From assembly GCF_900103665.1 (NCBI RefSeq), contig NZ_FNGY01000001.1, forward strand, positions 806,001 through 870,000: a stretch of DNA of 64,000 bases, written 5' to 3'. The notes beneath the pieces are model-generated. The model ran no database searches. It was not told where the DNA came from and saw nothing but the letters and a program-made list of their open reading frames with translations. Below, piece by piece: positions 32,379 to 40,484 of the stretch; position 1 is the first letter of the stretch, and the number at the start of each line of letters is the position of its first letter. The position numbers were made by a program, and so were the translations under genes. This DNA is from Pedobacter steynii (GTDB lineage Bacteria; Bacteroidota; Bacteroidia; Sphingobacteriales; Sphingobacteriaceae).

Positions 32379-33532
32379 TGCGGAAGAGAAGCTTGTTCCT
32401 TCTTTTAACAGGAATGATAGGTACAGGAGTATTTGGGCAGGAACCAACGAAGGGCCAACTTAGCGTAAGTGCTGATTTGGGCAGAATTAAAGACAGCCTG
32501 GTTAAGGTGCTGATTGAAAAAACTGACCTTGGGGGCTATAGCAGAACAACAGATACGGTAAAGATCAATGGTCTGCAATTTAGTTATCAGCAGCAGCTTG
32601 CTGAACCACAGAGGATGAGGATGGTTTTCTATTGGAAGAACAAGGGGCTGACCTCCATTTCATTTTGGGCAAAGGATGCGGTGTACGTGCTAACGATAGG
32701 GGATGACTTAAAACCGCTCTTGCTTTCTCCGGAAACCACTGGTTTTACCGAAAATATCAATCATCTGGAAAAGCAGATCCAAAACCAGGAAAAAAGATCA
32801 GATAGCCTGGAGAAAATTGTGAGTTATGAAAATCAGACTGTAGATGCCGTCGAAAAAAGAATCTGGGAAATCAGTGATTCTATAGCACATGTGATCGATA
32901 CAGCACTTTACCTGAAATTTATGGGTAAGCATTTAAACACACCTGAGGGCTTGTATGCACTTTGTAAATATGCAGCACGCCCCTCTGGAAATCAAAGGGT
33001 AAAATCTCAGACTGAAAGAATAGAATTGCTCTTTAATCAGTTGGCTCCATCGGTAAAGGAATTGCCTTCTGGCAGAACGCTGTTTCACAAAATCGCTCTG
33101 GGAAAAGAAATGGCCATCGGAAAAACCTTAAAAGACATTTCACTTCCTGATACTGCCGGTAAAGTGGTTAAAATCAGTGATTTTAGGGGCGGGTATCTGC
33201 TGGTAGATTTTTGGGCAAGCTGGTGTGGCCCATGCCGGACAGAGAATTCCGGACTAATCAAAGCCTACCTCCAATATAAAGATGCCGGTTTTCAGATTAT
33301 TGGAGTAACAAGGGATCACAAATTTTCCAAAAGTGCATGGCTTCAGGCGATAGCGAAAGATGGGATCGGTTTATGGCCCCAGCTGAGCGATTTTGATGAC
33401 CTGGCGCAACAATCTTATGATATTCAATTTATACCATGCAACTATCTGATCGATCCGCAAGGTGTAATTATTGCAAGAGACCTCAGAGGGGCGGAACTGG
33501 AGACCACTTTGATGAAATTGTTTAAACGTTAA
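32375..33532 (+). CDS. TlpA-like thiol-disulfide oxidoreductase
   Basis: A 385-residue exported protein (MMRKRSLFLLLTGMIGTGVFGQ signal, given here in parts: MMRKRSLFLLL and TGMIGTGVFGQ). A DUF4369-like beta domain and a helical coiled-coil linker (NHLEKQIQNQEKRSDSLEKI) lead to a C-terminal thioredoxin domain, about residues 245-385, with the active site WASWCGPCR near residue 282 and the cis-Pro region FIPCNYLIDPQG. It reduces or isomerises disulfides in the periplasm. It overlaps the preceding gene by 4 bases. The Cys next to the cis-Pro (IPC instead of the usual IPT) is unusual. Confidence 0.9.
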   Translation: MMRKRSLFLLLTGMIGTGVFGQEPTKGQLSVSADLGRIKDSLVKVLIEKTDLGGYSRTTDTVKINGLQFSYQQQLAEPQRMRMVFYWKNKGLTSISFWAKDAVYVLTIGDDLKPLLLSPETTGFTENINHLEKQIQNQEKRSDSLEKIVSYENQTVDAVEKRIWEISDSIAHVIDTALYLKFMGKHLNTPEGLYALCKYAARPSGNQRVKSQTERIELLFNQLAPSVKELPSGRTLFHKIALGKEMAIGKTLKDISLPDTAGKVVKISDFRGGYLLVDFWASWCGPCRTENSGLIKAYLQYKDAGFQIIGVTRDHKFSKSAWLQAIAKDGIGLWPQLSDFDDLAQQSYDIQFIPCNYLIDPQGVIIARDLRGAELETTLMKLFKR

Positions 33533-33613
33533 ATGCGTCGATGTTGTTTAAAATAACTCAGCGACGAAGCTTTCTGAGTCTAAAAACAAATGAAATAATA
33601 AATAACTTCACAA

Positions 33614-34258
33614 ATGCATAAAGTACTACTGATCACCTTACTGTTAACAGCTAAAATGATTCCTGTTTTAGCACAAAACGCCTGGACACTCGAAGTAGAA
33701 AAAGAGGGAATAAAGATTTATACAGGTGTGTTCCCAAACTCCGGGATCAAAGCAGTTAAAGCGCAGTGTAATGTGAAGGCAACAGCGTCACAGGTGGTCG
33801 CTTTACTAATGGATGTGGAATCTGCAACAGATTGGGTGTACCATACAAAATCATGTTCCCTGATCAGAAAGGTTTCTCCTGCTGAGCTTTATTACTATTC
33901 GGAAATCAGTTTACCCTGGCCATTACAGAACCGGGATTTTGTGGCACATTTAAAGGTTAGCCAAAATGCAGTCACCAAAGTTGTGACCATTGACGGACCG
34001 GCAGTAAAAGGTCATGTAGCAGAAAAGAAAGGCATTGTAAGGATTCAGGATTCCAAAGGGAAATGGGTAATCAGCCCGGCGGGGACCGATAATGTAAATA
34101 TTGAATACACCATTCATGTAGATCCGGGAGGAACCTTACCACCATGGCTGATCAATATGTTCGCTGCTGAGGGGCCACTCAGGATCATTAAAAACCTCAA
34201 GATTCAGGTGCAGAAGCCCATGTATAAAAATGGGGTAGTTTCTTACTTAGTGAATTAG
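33614..34258 (+). CDS. Exported START/SRPBCC-domain protein
   Basis: A 214-residue protein with a signal peptide (MHKVLLITLLLTAKMIPVLAQ in two parts: MHKVLLITLLLTAK and MIPVLAQ) and a START-like lipid-binding domain over most of the mature length. Recognisable parts: WTLEVEKEGIKIYTGVFPNS, CNVKATASQVVALLMDVES, and YYSEISLPWPLQNRDFVAHL. START domains bind lipids in a deep cavity. Periplasmic location makes lipid trafficking or sensing possible; no more can be said. It lies 81 bases after the TlpA-like gene and converges with the SDR gene. Confidence 0.85.
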   Translation: MHKVLLITLLLTAKMIPVLAQNAWTLEVEKEGIKIYTGVFPNSGIKAVKAQCNVKATASQVVALLMDVESATDWVYHTKSCSLIRKVSPAELYYYSEISLPWPLQNRDFVAHLKVSQNAVTKVVTIDGPAVKGHVAEKKGIVRIQDSKGKWVISPAGTDNVNIEYTIHVDPGGTLPPWLINMFAAEGPLRIIKNLKIQVQKPMYKNGVVSYLVN

Positions 34259-34287
34259 TCAGCATAAACCTCAGTGCCTTGCTATTG

Positions 34288-35097
34288 TTACCCTGAAAAA
34301 GGGATTTTTGTAACCTTATAATTTAAGGCAGCGGTTGTTCCTGCAGTGACATCAATGGTGACACCCGTAATTTTTCCAGCCAGATCAGAGGCCAGAAATA
34401 CAGCGGTATTCGCAATGTCTTCCATCATGGGCAGTTGTTTGAGCATGGTATCTGCTTCCAGCTTTTTTAAAAAATCCAGGACTTCTTCCGCCGGATTATC
34501 CAAAGCTTCTTTAAAAGGCCTGGAATCCGGAGATCCTGCCGACCGGATATTTACTGCACGTATGCCATAGGGCCCCAGTTCGGCGGCAAGGTTCTTCGAA
34601 AAGGCTTCCATTGCAACGCAAGCCGGGCCAAAACCCCCAACATTTGCATACCCAATCCCTCCGGGAGTGGCGGTAAGGGAAAGAATGACACCAGATCCCT
34701 GTTCCATCATGATCCGCCCGGCAGCAGTAGCCGTTAGGAATTGTGTGCGCATCGCGATCTGAACCGGACGCTCGAAGTCGGCCAGTTCCATTTCTACCAG
34801 AGGAACATCCTGTGTGTCTTTCAGGCCGATGAGGTTAAAAATGATGTCGACGCTTCCTGCCTTTTGTTTTACTGCTGCTAAATGGCTGTTGATGGCATCT
34901 GGATCCAGCGCATCTACTTCGGCCGCTTCTGCCAGGCCGGCCCGGGCATGAATTGATGCGGCCACTTTTTGTGCAGCCTCCATTCTTTTATGGGTTACAA
35001 ATACGGTGGCACCTGCAGCAGCAAATGATTGCGCAATGGCACCTCCAAGCGAGGGACTTGCCCCATAGATAACGGCATTTTTATTTTGAAGTAACAT
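34288..35097 (-). CDS. SDR family oxidoreductase-like protein lacking the YxxxK motif
   Basis: A 269-residue Rossmann-fold protein. The dinucleotide-binding turn is YGASPSLGGAIAQSF (residues 11-25), and the end of the fold shows AAELGPYGIRAVNIRSAGSP. Where classic short-chain dehydrogenases carry Tyr-x-x-x-Lys, this protein has F156-G-P-A-C160 (GGFGPACVAMEAFSKN). S140 is near the usual Ser position. So the standard catalytic pair is lost while the cofactor fold and substrate-loop region are kept. It may be a divergent SDR subfamily or a non-catalytic binder. It stands alone on the minus strand. Confidence 0.85.
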   Translation of the reverse strand: MLLQNKNAVIYGASPSLGGAIAQSFAAAGATVFVTHKRMEAAQKVAASIHARAGLAEAAEVDALDPDAINSHLAAVKQKAGSVDIIFNLIGLKDTQDVPLVEMELADFERPVQIAMRTQFLTATAAGRIMMEQGSGVILSLTATPGGIGYANVGGFGPACVAMEAFSKNLAAELGPYGIRAVNIRSAGSPDSRPFKEALDNPAEEVLDFLKKLEADTMLKQLPMMEDIANTAVFLASDLAGKITGVTIDVTAGTTAALNYKVTKIPFSG

Positions 35098-35206
35098 AAG
35101 CTTGATCTAAAAGATGAGCATATCGTTTTAACGAATCAAAAATGCAGGATAAAGCGGAGATTTAAGGAGTACGTATGTGACAAATAAGAGGGGCATTCCA
35201 GCCAAT

Positions 35207-35238
35207 AAAAAAAGCCACTCCGGAGAGTAGCTTTTTTT
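35207..35238. terminator. Terminator, mainly for the small minus-strand gene
   Basis: AAAAAAAGCCACTC pairs with GAGTAGCTTTTTTT around a CGGA loop with one mismatch. It lies 42 bases after the stop of the 35280-35600 gene and is flanked by A and T runs on both sides, so it works for either strand. Confidence 0.75.
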
Positions 35239-35279
35239 GTCCTTGTTCAGGATGGTATATCATCACAATTGAAAACCAG

Positions 35280-35600
35280 TTATACGGTCTCGTTTGTCGT
35301 TTTAATCGTTTTTTCCAAAGCATGTAATATGCTGTCTTTATAACCGGTAAAGTTCGTTTGACGTGCTTCATCTGAATCAGATTCTTTCAAAGTTTTTCTG
35401 CTTTCTTTGATCTGTTGTAATTCGTTGGTATATAAATCAAGGAACAATTCAGGTTCTTTGTTTTTTAAAATCCTGACTGTGTGTGAGTATTTTTCATAGC
35501 TATCCACAAGAATTGCCAGGCCTTTCTCGTCATATGTATTTATACCAGCTGTCTTTGTCAGTAACTTTTCCAGCTTTCCTCTTTCTTTTGCGTAACCCAT
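35280..35600 (-). CDS. Hypothetical small soluble protein
   Basis: A 106-residue, highly charged, helical protein with no signal peptide and no membrane helix (starts MGYAKERGKLEKLLTKTAG and ends LEKTIKTTNETV). No family recognised. Coding is supported by a consensus -7 element 9 bases upstream and a terminator downstream, and by the absence of a longer frame on either strand. It is divergent from the Crp/Fnr gene. Confidence 0.65.
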   Translation of the reverse strand: MGYAKERGKLEKLLTKTAGINTYDEKGLAILVDSYEKYSHTVRILKNKEPELFLDLYTNELQQIKESRKTLKESDSDEARQTNFTGYKDSILHALEKTIKTTNETV

Positions 35601-35608
35601 AATTGCGA

Positions 35609-35616
35609 CAAATATA
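35609..35616 (-). promoter_or_regulatory. Putative -7 element for the small charged protein
   Basis: Minus-strand TATATTTG, an exact TAnnTTTG match, ends 9 bases before the ATG, implying a very short leader. Confidence 0.45.
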
Positions 35617-35712
35617 CCAGTTCTCCGGAAGAATTATACTATCATCCTGCGCAACACCTGAAATTTCTATCAGAAAAATTATTAAATAACCAGTCATTTA
35701 ATGTAATTAGTA

Positions 35713-35720
35713 TAGTTTTG
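35713..35720 (+). promoter_or_regulatory. Putative -7 element for the Crp/Fnr gene
   Basis: TAGTTTTG matches TAnnTTTG, 51 bases before the ATG at 35772. The divergent gap holds this and the opposite-strand element. Confidence 0.45.
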
Positions 35721-35771
35721 CGCTTCCTGATGGCTAAGTATCGAAAAGATGCGGGCGTAAATTAGCAAACG

Positions 35772-36362
35772 ATGCATGACCTTATTTTAAAAAATATAGC
35801 TAAACACATTGTCCTCGATGAAGCCGAAGAAGCCTGTTTTCTGGCCTGCTTAAAAGAAAGGCAGGTGCTAAAAAAGGAATTTATTCTGAAGGAAGGGCAG
35901 ATCTGCAGGGAAATCAATTTTGTAGTATCCGGGACACTGAGGGCATTTTATCTGGATAAAACGGGTAAAGAATCAACCATCATGTTTGCCCTCGCAGACT
36001 GGTGGGTGACCGATATGTTTTGTTTTGTAAATGAACAGGCGGCGATGCTGAATATCGAAGCGACAGCCGATAGTTGTATTTTACAACTTCAAAAAGAAGA
36101 CCTGGACCGTTTATATATCCAGGTGCCGAAATTTGAAAGGTTCTTTAGAATAATTATGCAAAACGCCTATATCCGAGAACAGCTCCGCGTGATCCAGGGG
36201 CTGTCGCTTTCTGCAGAAGAAAGGTATCATAATTTTCTAATCAAATATCCGAAGGTAGCCCAGCAGGTCAAACAAAAACAAATTGCTTCTTACCTGGGTA
36301 TTACCCCTGAATTTTTAAGTACGATCCGGGGAAATAAAACTAAAAAGAAAAAAAAATCTTAA
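35772..36362 (+). CDS. Crp/Fnr family transcriptional regulator
   Basis: A 196-residue regulator with a cyclic-nucleotide-binding-like beta barrel (about residues 20-120: KEFILKEGQICREINFVVSG) and a short C-terminal helix-turn-helix (QIASYLGITPEFLSTIRG). The phosphate-binding motif for cAMP is not evident, so the ligand is unclear, as for most of this Bacteroidota branch. The C-terminus ends in a Lys-rich tail (KTKKKKKS) encoded by A-rich runs including nine consecutive A, which could be prone to slippage. A paralogue lies at 41112. Confidence 0.9.
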   Translation: MHDLILKNIAKHIVLDEAEEACFLACLKERQVLKKEFILKEGQICREINFVVSGTLRAFYLDKTGKESTIMFALADWWVTDMFCFVNEQAAMLNIEATADSCILQLQKEDLDRLYIQVPKFERFFRIIMQNAYIREQLRVIQGLSLSAEERYHNFLIKYPKVAQQVKQKQIASYLGITPEFLSTIRGNKTKKKKKS

Positions 36363-36417
36363 GCTACCTTATTTTTTTCTGCTCTTTTCTTCCCTTTTTT
36401 TGTAAAAAAGATAACCT

Positions 36418-36777
36418 ATGCTCATCCTTATTGCAGGTCCCTATCGTAGCGGGACAAACGACGATCCTATATTAATGCAGCAAAATTTAAACAGACTGGA
36501 AGCGGCTGCACTTCCTTTATTTCGACTTGGGCATATCCCAATGATCGGGGAATGGCTGGCATTGCCCTTACTGCATCTCGCCGGTTCAACGCGTCCCGGT
36601 GATGCAGCCTATGAAGAAATCCTATATCCGGTAGCACATCGCCTGCTTTCTAAATGTGATGCGGTTTTACGCCTGGAAGGGGCATCAAAAGGAGCAGATG
36701 AAGATATCCGGATTGCCCTGGAAAGAGGTCTGAAAGTGTATTACCATATCGATGAAGTCCCTCATGAAGCATCCTAA
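36418..36777 (+). CDS. DUF4406 family protein
   Basis: A 119-residue protein with a nucleoside 2-deoxyribosyltransferase-like Rossmann pattern: LILIAGPYRSGTNDDPILM, then NRLEAAALPLFRLGHIPM, KCDAVLRLEGASKGADEDI and a C-terminal ALERGLKVYYHIDEV. DUF4406 proteins belong to that superfamily but their reaction is unknown. The 3' end overlaps the NudK-like gene by 26 bases, so both are translated from one mRNA and may act on the same nucleotide class. Confidence 0.8.
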   Translation: MLILIAGPYRSGTNDDPILMQQNLNRLEAAALPLFRLGHIPMIGEWLALPLLHLAGSTRPGDAAYEEILYPVAHRLLSKCDAVLRLEGASKGADEDIRIALERGLKVYYHIDEVPHEAS

Positions 36778-37345
36778 AGTTAACATCCTCCAGACGGATG
36801 TTTTATCAGACAACTGGTATACCCTAAGAAAAATCACCTACGAATACCTCAAAAAAGACGGAACCTGGCAGACGCAAAACAGAGAGGCTTACGACCGGGG
36901 GAATGGCGCAACGATTTTGCTGTACAATAAAGCGGAAAAAACAGTGATTTTAACCCGTCAGTTTCGCTTACCTACTTTTCTCAATGGGAATGAAAGTGGA
37001 ATGCTCATTGAAACCTGTGCCGGCCTGTTGGATAAAGACAATGCCGAAGACTGTATCCGGAGAGAAACGGAGGAAGAAACAGGCTATAAAATCTCTGATG
37101 TTAAAAAGGTTTTCGAAGCGTATATGTCGCCGGGATCTGTTACCGAAATCCTTTACTTCTTCATCGCCGAATATTCCAAAGCTATGAAAGTAACAGATGG
37201 AGGAGGGATAGAACAGGAACAGGAAGAAATTGAAGTGTTGGAAATGCATATCGACAAAGCGATGGAATTAATGTACAATGGTGAAATCAAAGACGGCAAG
37301 ACGATCATGTTACTTCAGCACCTCAAACTGACGAATATTCTTTAA
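36752..37345 (+). CDS. Nudix hydrolase, NudK-like (GDP-mannose pyrophosphatase type)
   Basis: A 197-residue Nudix hydrolase closely resembling E. coli NudK. TILLYNKAEKTVILTRQFRL, the Nudix segment AGLLDKDNAEDCIRRETEEE (residues 90-109) and EAYMSPGSVTEILYFFIAEY are NudK-like. NudK hydrolyses GDP-mannose and related sugar nucleotides. The Glu found in NudK at residue 97 is Asn, but the catalytic REUxEE core (R104-E109) is intact. An alternative ATG four codons in would reduce the 26-base overlap with the preceding gene. Cytoplasmic. Confidence 0.88.
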   Translation: MKSLMKHPKVNILQTDVLSDNWYTLRKITYEYLKKDGTWQTQNREAYDRGNGATILLYNKAEKTVILTRQFRLPTFLNGNESGMLIETCAGLLDKDNAEDCIRRETEEETGYKISDVKKVFEAYMSPGSVTEILYFFIAEYSKAMKVTDGGGIEQEQEEIEVLEMHIDKAMELMYNGEIKDGKTIMLLQHLKLTNIL

Positions 37346-37456
37346 TGTTATATTTTCTTGTGATCTGTGGTTTTTGCGCTTAATTTGGAAATTTATTATC
37401 TATATATTTATTATATTGGTGGTAAGGAAAAACATTAAGCGAAAAATAGCAACCAT

Positions 37457-37966
37457 ATGGAAAATTTTGTATTCCCACATTTCGGAGCAATCAATCTGAG
37501 TTGTCTGAAAGATCACTATACCGTAGAAATTGATGTTAAAGGAAATGCAGTTAAGCTGGACCTCTTTTTTGATTATAACAGTATTGGCCGGCATTATGCA
37601 AATGTGATGAAAAGCTTTATAGAAGAGATTCCGAGTCTTGATATTCAAAACCAAACCTATATTGAGGACGATTATAGAGACAGCAAATGGGGTACTGTAA
37701 AAGAATATTTAGCCTATCATTTGAAGGAACTCGATAAAGATGATCTGTCTGAGTTGATAGATTTTGACTATAAAGTGGTGAATCCGGAAAAACAACTGTT
37801 CAGTAGATTAAAACTGGTAGCGGTTACACTGCATCCTGACCTAAAAAGTGCCCTGGGGTTTTCTGCGTTTTTTGATTATACAGTTTGTAAAGAGTTTTCA
37901 GATTGCGTGATTGTCGTTAATACAGATGCCTTTGGCAAATTAGACCATTTGGACTGGGAAAGTTAA
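37457..37966 (+). CDS. DUF2004-like cytoplasmic protein
   Basis: A 169-residue acidic soluble protein. The start ENFVFPHFGAINLSCLKDHY and the middle LSELIDFDYKVVNPEKQLFS resemble DUF2004 proteins, which have no known function and are often near contact-dependent or immunity-type genes in other genomes. I am only moderately sure of the family. No signal peptide or membrane helix. It is monocistronic by spacing (111 bases before, 78 after). Confidence 0.6.
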   Translation: MENFVFPHFGAINLSCLKDHYTVEIDVKGNAVKLDLFFDYNSIGRHYANVMKSFIEEIPSLDIQNQTYIEDDYRDSKWGTVKEYLAYHLKELDKDDLSELIDFDYKVVNPEKQLFSRLKLVAVTLHPDLKSALGFSAFFDYTVCKEFSDCVIVVNTDAFGKLDHLDWES

Positions 37967-38044
37967 ATGGCCTGAATTACCTTTCGGTCATTTCCATTTG
38001 AGGAATATTAATCGTTATTTAGAGGAAACCAAACGATAACAACT

Positions 38045-38416
38045 ATGAAACTAGGGGCATTTTCAATAAGCCTGAGTGTCAAGGACCTCAGTGCTTCCAA
38101 AGCATTTTATGAAAACCTGGGCTTTACTGCTTTTGCAGGTCAGCTGGAAAAGAACTACCTCATTATGAAGAATGGGAATGCATTGGTTGGTTTGTTTCAG
38201 GGAATGTTTGAAAATAATATTCTGACTTTCAACCCGGGATGGGATGAGAATGCCGGCAACGTGCCTGGTTTTGATGATGTAAGAGAGATCCAGAAACAGC
38301 TGAAAAGCAAAGGGCTAAAAATAGAAGGAGAAGCCGACGAAAATTCTTCCGGACCAGCCAGCTTTATGGTAACCGATCCGGATGGAAATGTCATTCTTGT
38401 AGATCAGCACGTTTAA
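38045..38416 (+). CDS. VOC (glyoxalase-like) family protein
   Basis: A 123-residue vicinal-oxygen-chelate protein. Two beta-alpha-beta-beta-beta modules are visible: FSISLSVKDLSASKAFYENL at the start and SGPASFMVTDPDGNVILVDQ at the end. The small size fits single-chain dimeric members, which include antibiotic-binding and glyoxalase-like proteins. Substrate unknown. The stop overlaps the next start in TAATG, so translation of the two genes is coupled. Confidence 0.9.
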   Translation: MKLGAFSISLSVKDLSASKAFYENLGFTAFAGQLEKNYLIMKNGNALVGLFQGMFENNILTFNPGWDENAGNVPGFDDVREIQKQLKSKGLKIEGEADENSSGPASFMVTDPDGNVILVDQHV

Positions 38417-39159
38417 TGCTGATCAGCTCAACGCGGTTAAACAGTATGGGGCGGCTAAATCTATTGATGTTGTTATTCTTAACTTCCTTCGCCGCCTTTT
38501 CACAGAAAAAGAATGAGGTCAGCATTGGCTATATAGACCGTTATGAAAAATTGCCAAAAATCAACATCCAGAAAACCACTGCTGCGGAATACGAGCAATA
38601 TAAGCCGGGTAAGGCCCTGGTTAAACTCAAACTGAAAGAAACGAAATCATCTTTTCAGATCATAACAAAAGGAAAACCCTACTGGCTAAAAAAATACGAT
38701 CCCCGAACCAGTGGGGATGGTTTTAGGGGATTCGAATACTTCGGCTACTTTCCAAAACTGAAAATGTATGTGCTGACCAGCAATGCTACATCCGAACACA
38801 TTGGTTTCAGTGACCTGATCCTGGTGGATAGCCTCAGCAATTACAGGTATAGTATTGTGTCTATAGGAGATGCTGCGGTGGAAACGCCGGTCCCCTCAGT
38901 CAATAGCAAATACCTGCTTTACTTTTACAATGAAGTGTACAACGCAAATAACTGTACGATTGCCATATTGAAAGTAAACAACAGGAAAGTTCCTTCGAAA
39001 TTACTTACAGAATATCAATATTTCAAGACCGATAAATGGACTGTAGATCAGATTCAATGGATTGATGACCAATCTTTCCTCATAAAAGCGCTGGTCAGCA
39101 AGATGGAAAATTCGCAACGGTCCAAACACTTTGAATACTACAAGGCTAAGCTGGACTGA
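38416..39159 (+). CDS. Hypothetical exported protein
   Basis: A 247-residue protein with a signal peptide (RLNLLMLLFLTSFAAFSQ, cleavage before Q or after). I recognise no family in the mature part, which is rich in Lys and Tyr. Two starts are possible: the ATG overlapping the VOC stop (38416) or the ATG at 38446, which gives a shorter, more usual n-region. The overlap suggests coupling with the VOC gene. Predicted periplasmic or surface location. Confidence 0.65.
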   Translation: MLISSTRLNSMGRLNLLMLLFLTSFAAFSQKKNEVSIGYIDRYEKLPKINIQKTTAAEYEQYKPGKALVKLKLKETKSSFQIITKGKPYWLKKYDPRTSGDGFRGFEYFGYFPKLKMYVLTSNATSEHIGFSDLILVDSLSNYRYSIVSIGDAAVETPVPSVNSKYLLYFYNEVYNANNCTIAILKVNNRKVPSKLLTEYQYFKTDKWTVDQIQWIDDQSFLIKALVSKMENSQRSKHFEYYKAKLD

Positions 39160-39509
39160 GTTTTTTCTTTCGGCAGAGCCGTCTGACTTCCAGAATCATT
39201 TAAATTCTTCCTTTCAATGACCGGAACCTCCTAAATGTAGTATTGCTTCCAATTGCTGATTTCGTAGCTAATCTTGGTGGGTATCCATGCAAAATAGCAT
39301 TACCTTATCCACAGGCCTGTTCGGTACCTTGCATTTACCGTATAGCAGGGCAACAGGCTTTATATTAGGTGTATATCAGGTCTATACTCGGTGCATACAC
39401 GCTTAAGAGCGTGTCAACAGCGGGTAGGCTACGGGTAAATACCTGGTTAGAAGTGATTCAGTCCCAAAGGAGTTATAGGGTTGGTATAAGTTAATTTAAA
39501 TCAGGCGTT
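39160..39509. other. 350-base intergenic region with 11-base repeats and hairpin upstream of the DUF6266 gene
   Basis: No gene seen. Three units of 11 bases follow each other without gaps at 39368-39400: GGTGTATATCA, GGTCTATACTC, GGTGCATACAC; a diverged unit GCTTTATATTA precedes them at 39357. They run directly into a hairpin (ACACGC-TTAAGA-GCGTGT, 39397-39414). The region then continues to the ATG with no consensus -7 element. Regulatory or recombination role is possible; nothing proves either. Confidence 0.6.
39357..39400. repeat. Degenerate 11-base tandem repeat, three to four units
   Basis: Units GGTGTATATCA (39368-39378), GGTCTATACTC (39379-39389) and GGTGCATACAC (39390-39400) share GGTnnATAnnn with an exact 11-base period, about one helical turn. 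A diverged GCTTTATATTA lies before them at 39357-39367. All in the leader of the DUF6266 gene. Confidence 0.75.
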
Positions 39510-40484
39510 ATGGCAAGAATTACAAAGGGGTTATTGGGTGGTTTTAGTGGGAAAATTGGTCCTGTGGTCGGTTATACGCTATATGGCGTAGACCGGATGA
39601 GGAGTTTACCGGACCGGACTGCCCCGCCAACGGAGAATGAATTGAAAAACAGAAGCCAGTTTAAACTGGTACAGGACACTTTAAACCCAATTAAGGAGCT
39701 GCTTAAGGCTGGTTTTAAGAACTATTGGACGGTAAGCGGAGGTACGCGTGCTGCCCTTTCTTACAACCGGAAGTTTGCGGTTAAAGCAACTGAAGAAGGT
39801 TATGAGATCGATCCGGAACAATTTAAAATCAGCGGCGGGAGTCTTCCTGGTTTAACCGGGCTAAGGGTACTGCAGGAAAGTGCGGAGGTGCTGAGGTTTC
39901 ACTGGAATCCGGAAGATGTTCCCGGAGGTTCCCGTTATGACCAGGTAATGCTGCTGGCAATGGACCTGCAGGGGCAGAAATCCTGCTATGAATGTCCGGG
40001 AAATTTCAGAAGTGCCGGAACAGGTATGCTGCAGCTTTCAGAAGATTTGTCGGGAAAAGAAGTAGATGTGTATATTGCAGTAGTGGCTAAAGACAGGTCT
40101 GTTCAGTCGGACAGCCAGTATTTAGGCCGGATACAATTGAAGGCAGGAGCGGTACCGGTCTTAAATACGGAAATGAAACCGGTGATTCCGGAACTTGAAG
40201 AAGATGAACCTATGGAAGAAGATCAAATGATTCCAGATCAAAAGAACATAGCACAAGCTTTATCTCCCGGACCGCCGCTTTTTTACTTTGGAGAGCCTTA
40301 TTTTAAAAAAGTTGAGCAATTGTTTCTTCAACGGCCAGGCATTGAGTTGAGGAATGAAAAGAATTGGGAAGATGGGAAGGTTTTTTTGAACAATGAAATT
40401 CGGGCAAGGTTATTGAATACTGATGAACGTGTCCGGGAATGGTTAAATAACAGGGGGAGTAATAACATTAAAGATGATATATGA
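39510..40484 (+). CDS. DUF6266 protein with extra C-terminal domain (candidate polymorphic toxin)
   Basis: A 324-residue protein. Residues 1 to about 215 are DUF6266: MARITKGLLGGFSGKIGPVV, then GVDRMRSLPDRTAPPTENEL and the NYWTVSGGTRAALSYNRKFA region. Typical DUF6266 proteins end near residue 210-220. Here an acidic linker (ELEEDEPMEEDQ) leads to an additional domain of about 75 residues (from ALSPGPPLFYFGEPYFKKVE to the end, with RNEKNWEDGKVFLNNEIRAR). No known toxin motif (HNH, EndoU, ADP-ribosyl) is visible. There is no signal peptide. The next gene overlaps by 4 bases and is SUKH-like, the layout of toxin plus immunity. DUF6266 as a carrier domain is an inference. Confidence 0.75.
   Translation: MARITKGLLGGFSGKIGPVVGYTLYGVDRMRSLPDRTAPPTENELKNRSQFKLVQDTLNPIKELLKAGFKNYWTVSGGTRAALSYNRKFAVKATEEGYEIDPEQFKISGGSLPGLTGLRVLQESAEVLRFHWNPEDVPGGSRYDQVMLLAMDLQGQKSCYECPGNFRSAGTGMLQLSEDLSGKEVDVYIAVVAKDRSVQSDSQYLGRIQLKAGAVPVLNTEMKPVIPELEEDEPMEEDQMIPDQKNIAQALSPGPPLFYFGEPYFKKVEQLFLQRPGIELRNEKNWEDGKVFLNNEIRARLLNTDERVREWLNNRGSNNIKDDI

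Noticed and set aside
33533..33613. ACTCAG / CTGAGT arms after the TlpA-like gene
   Set aside because: Only six base pairs and no T run, too weak to call a terminator.
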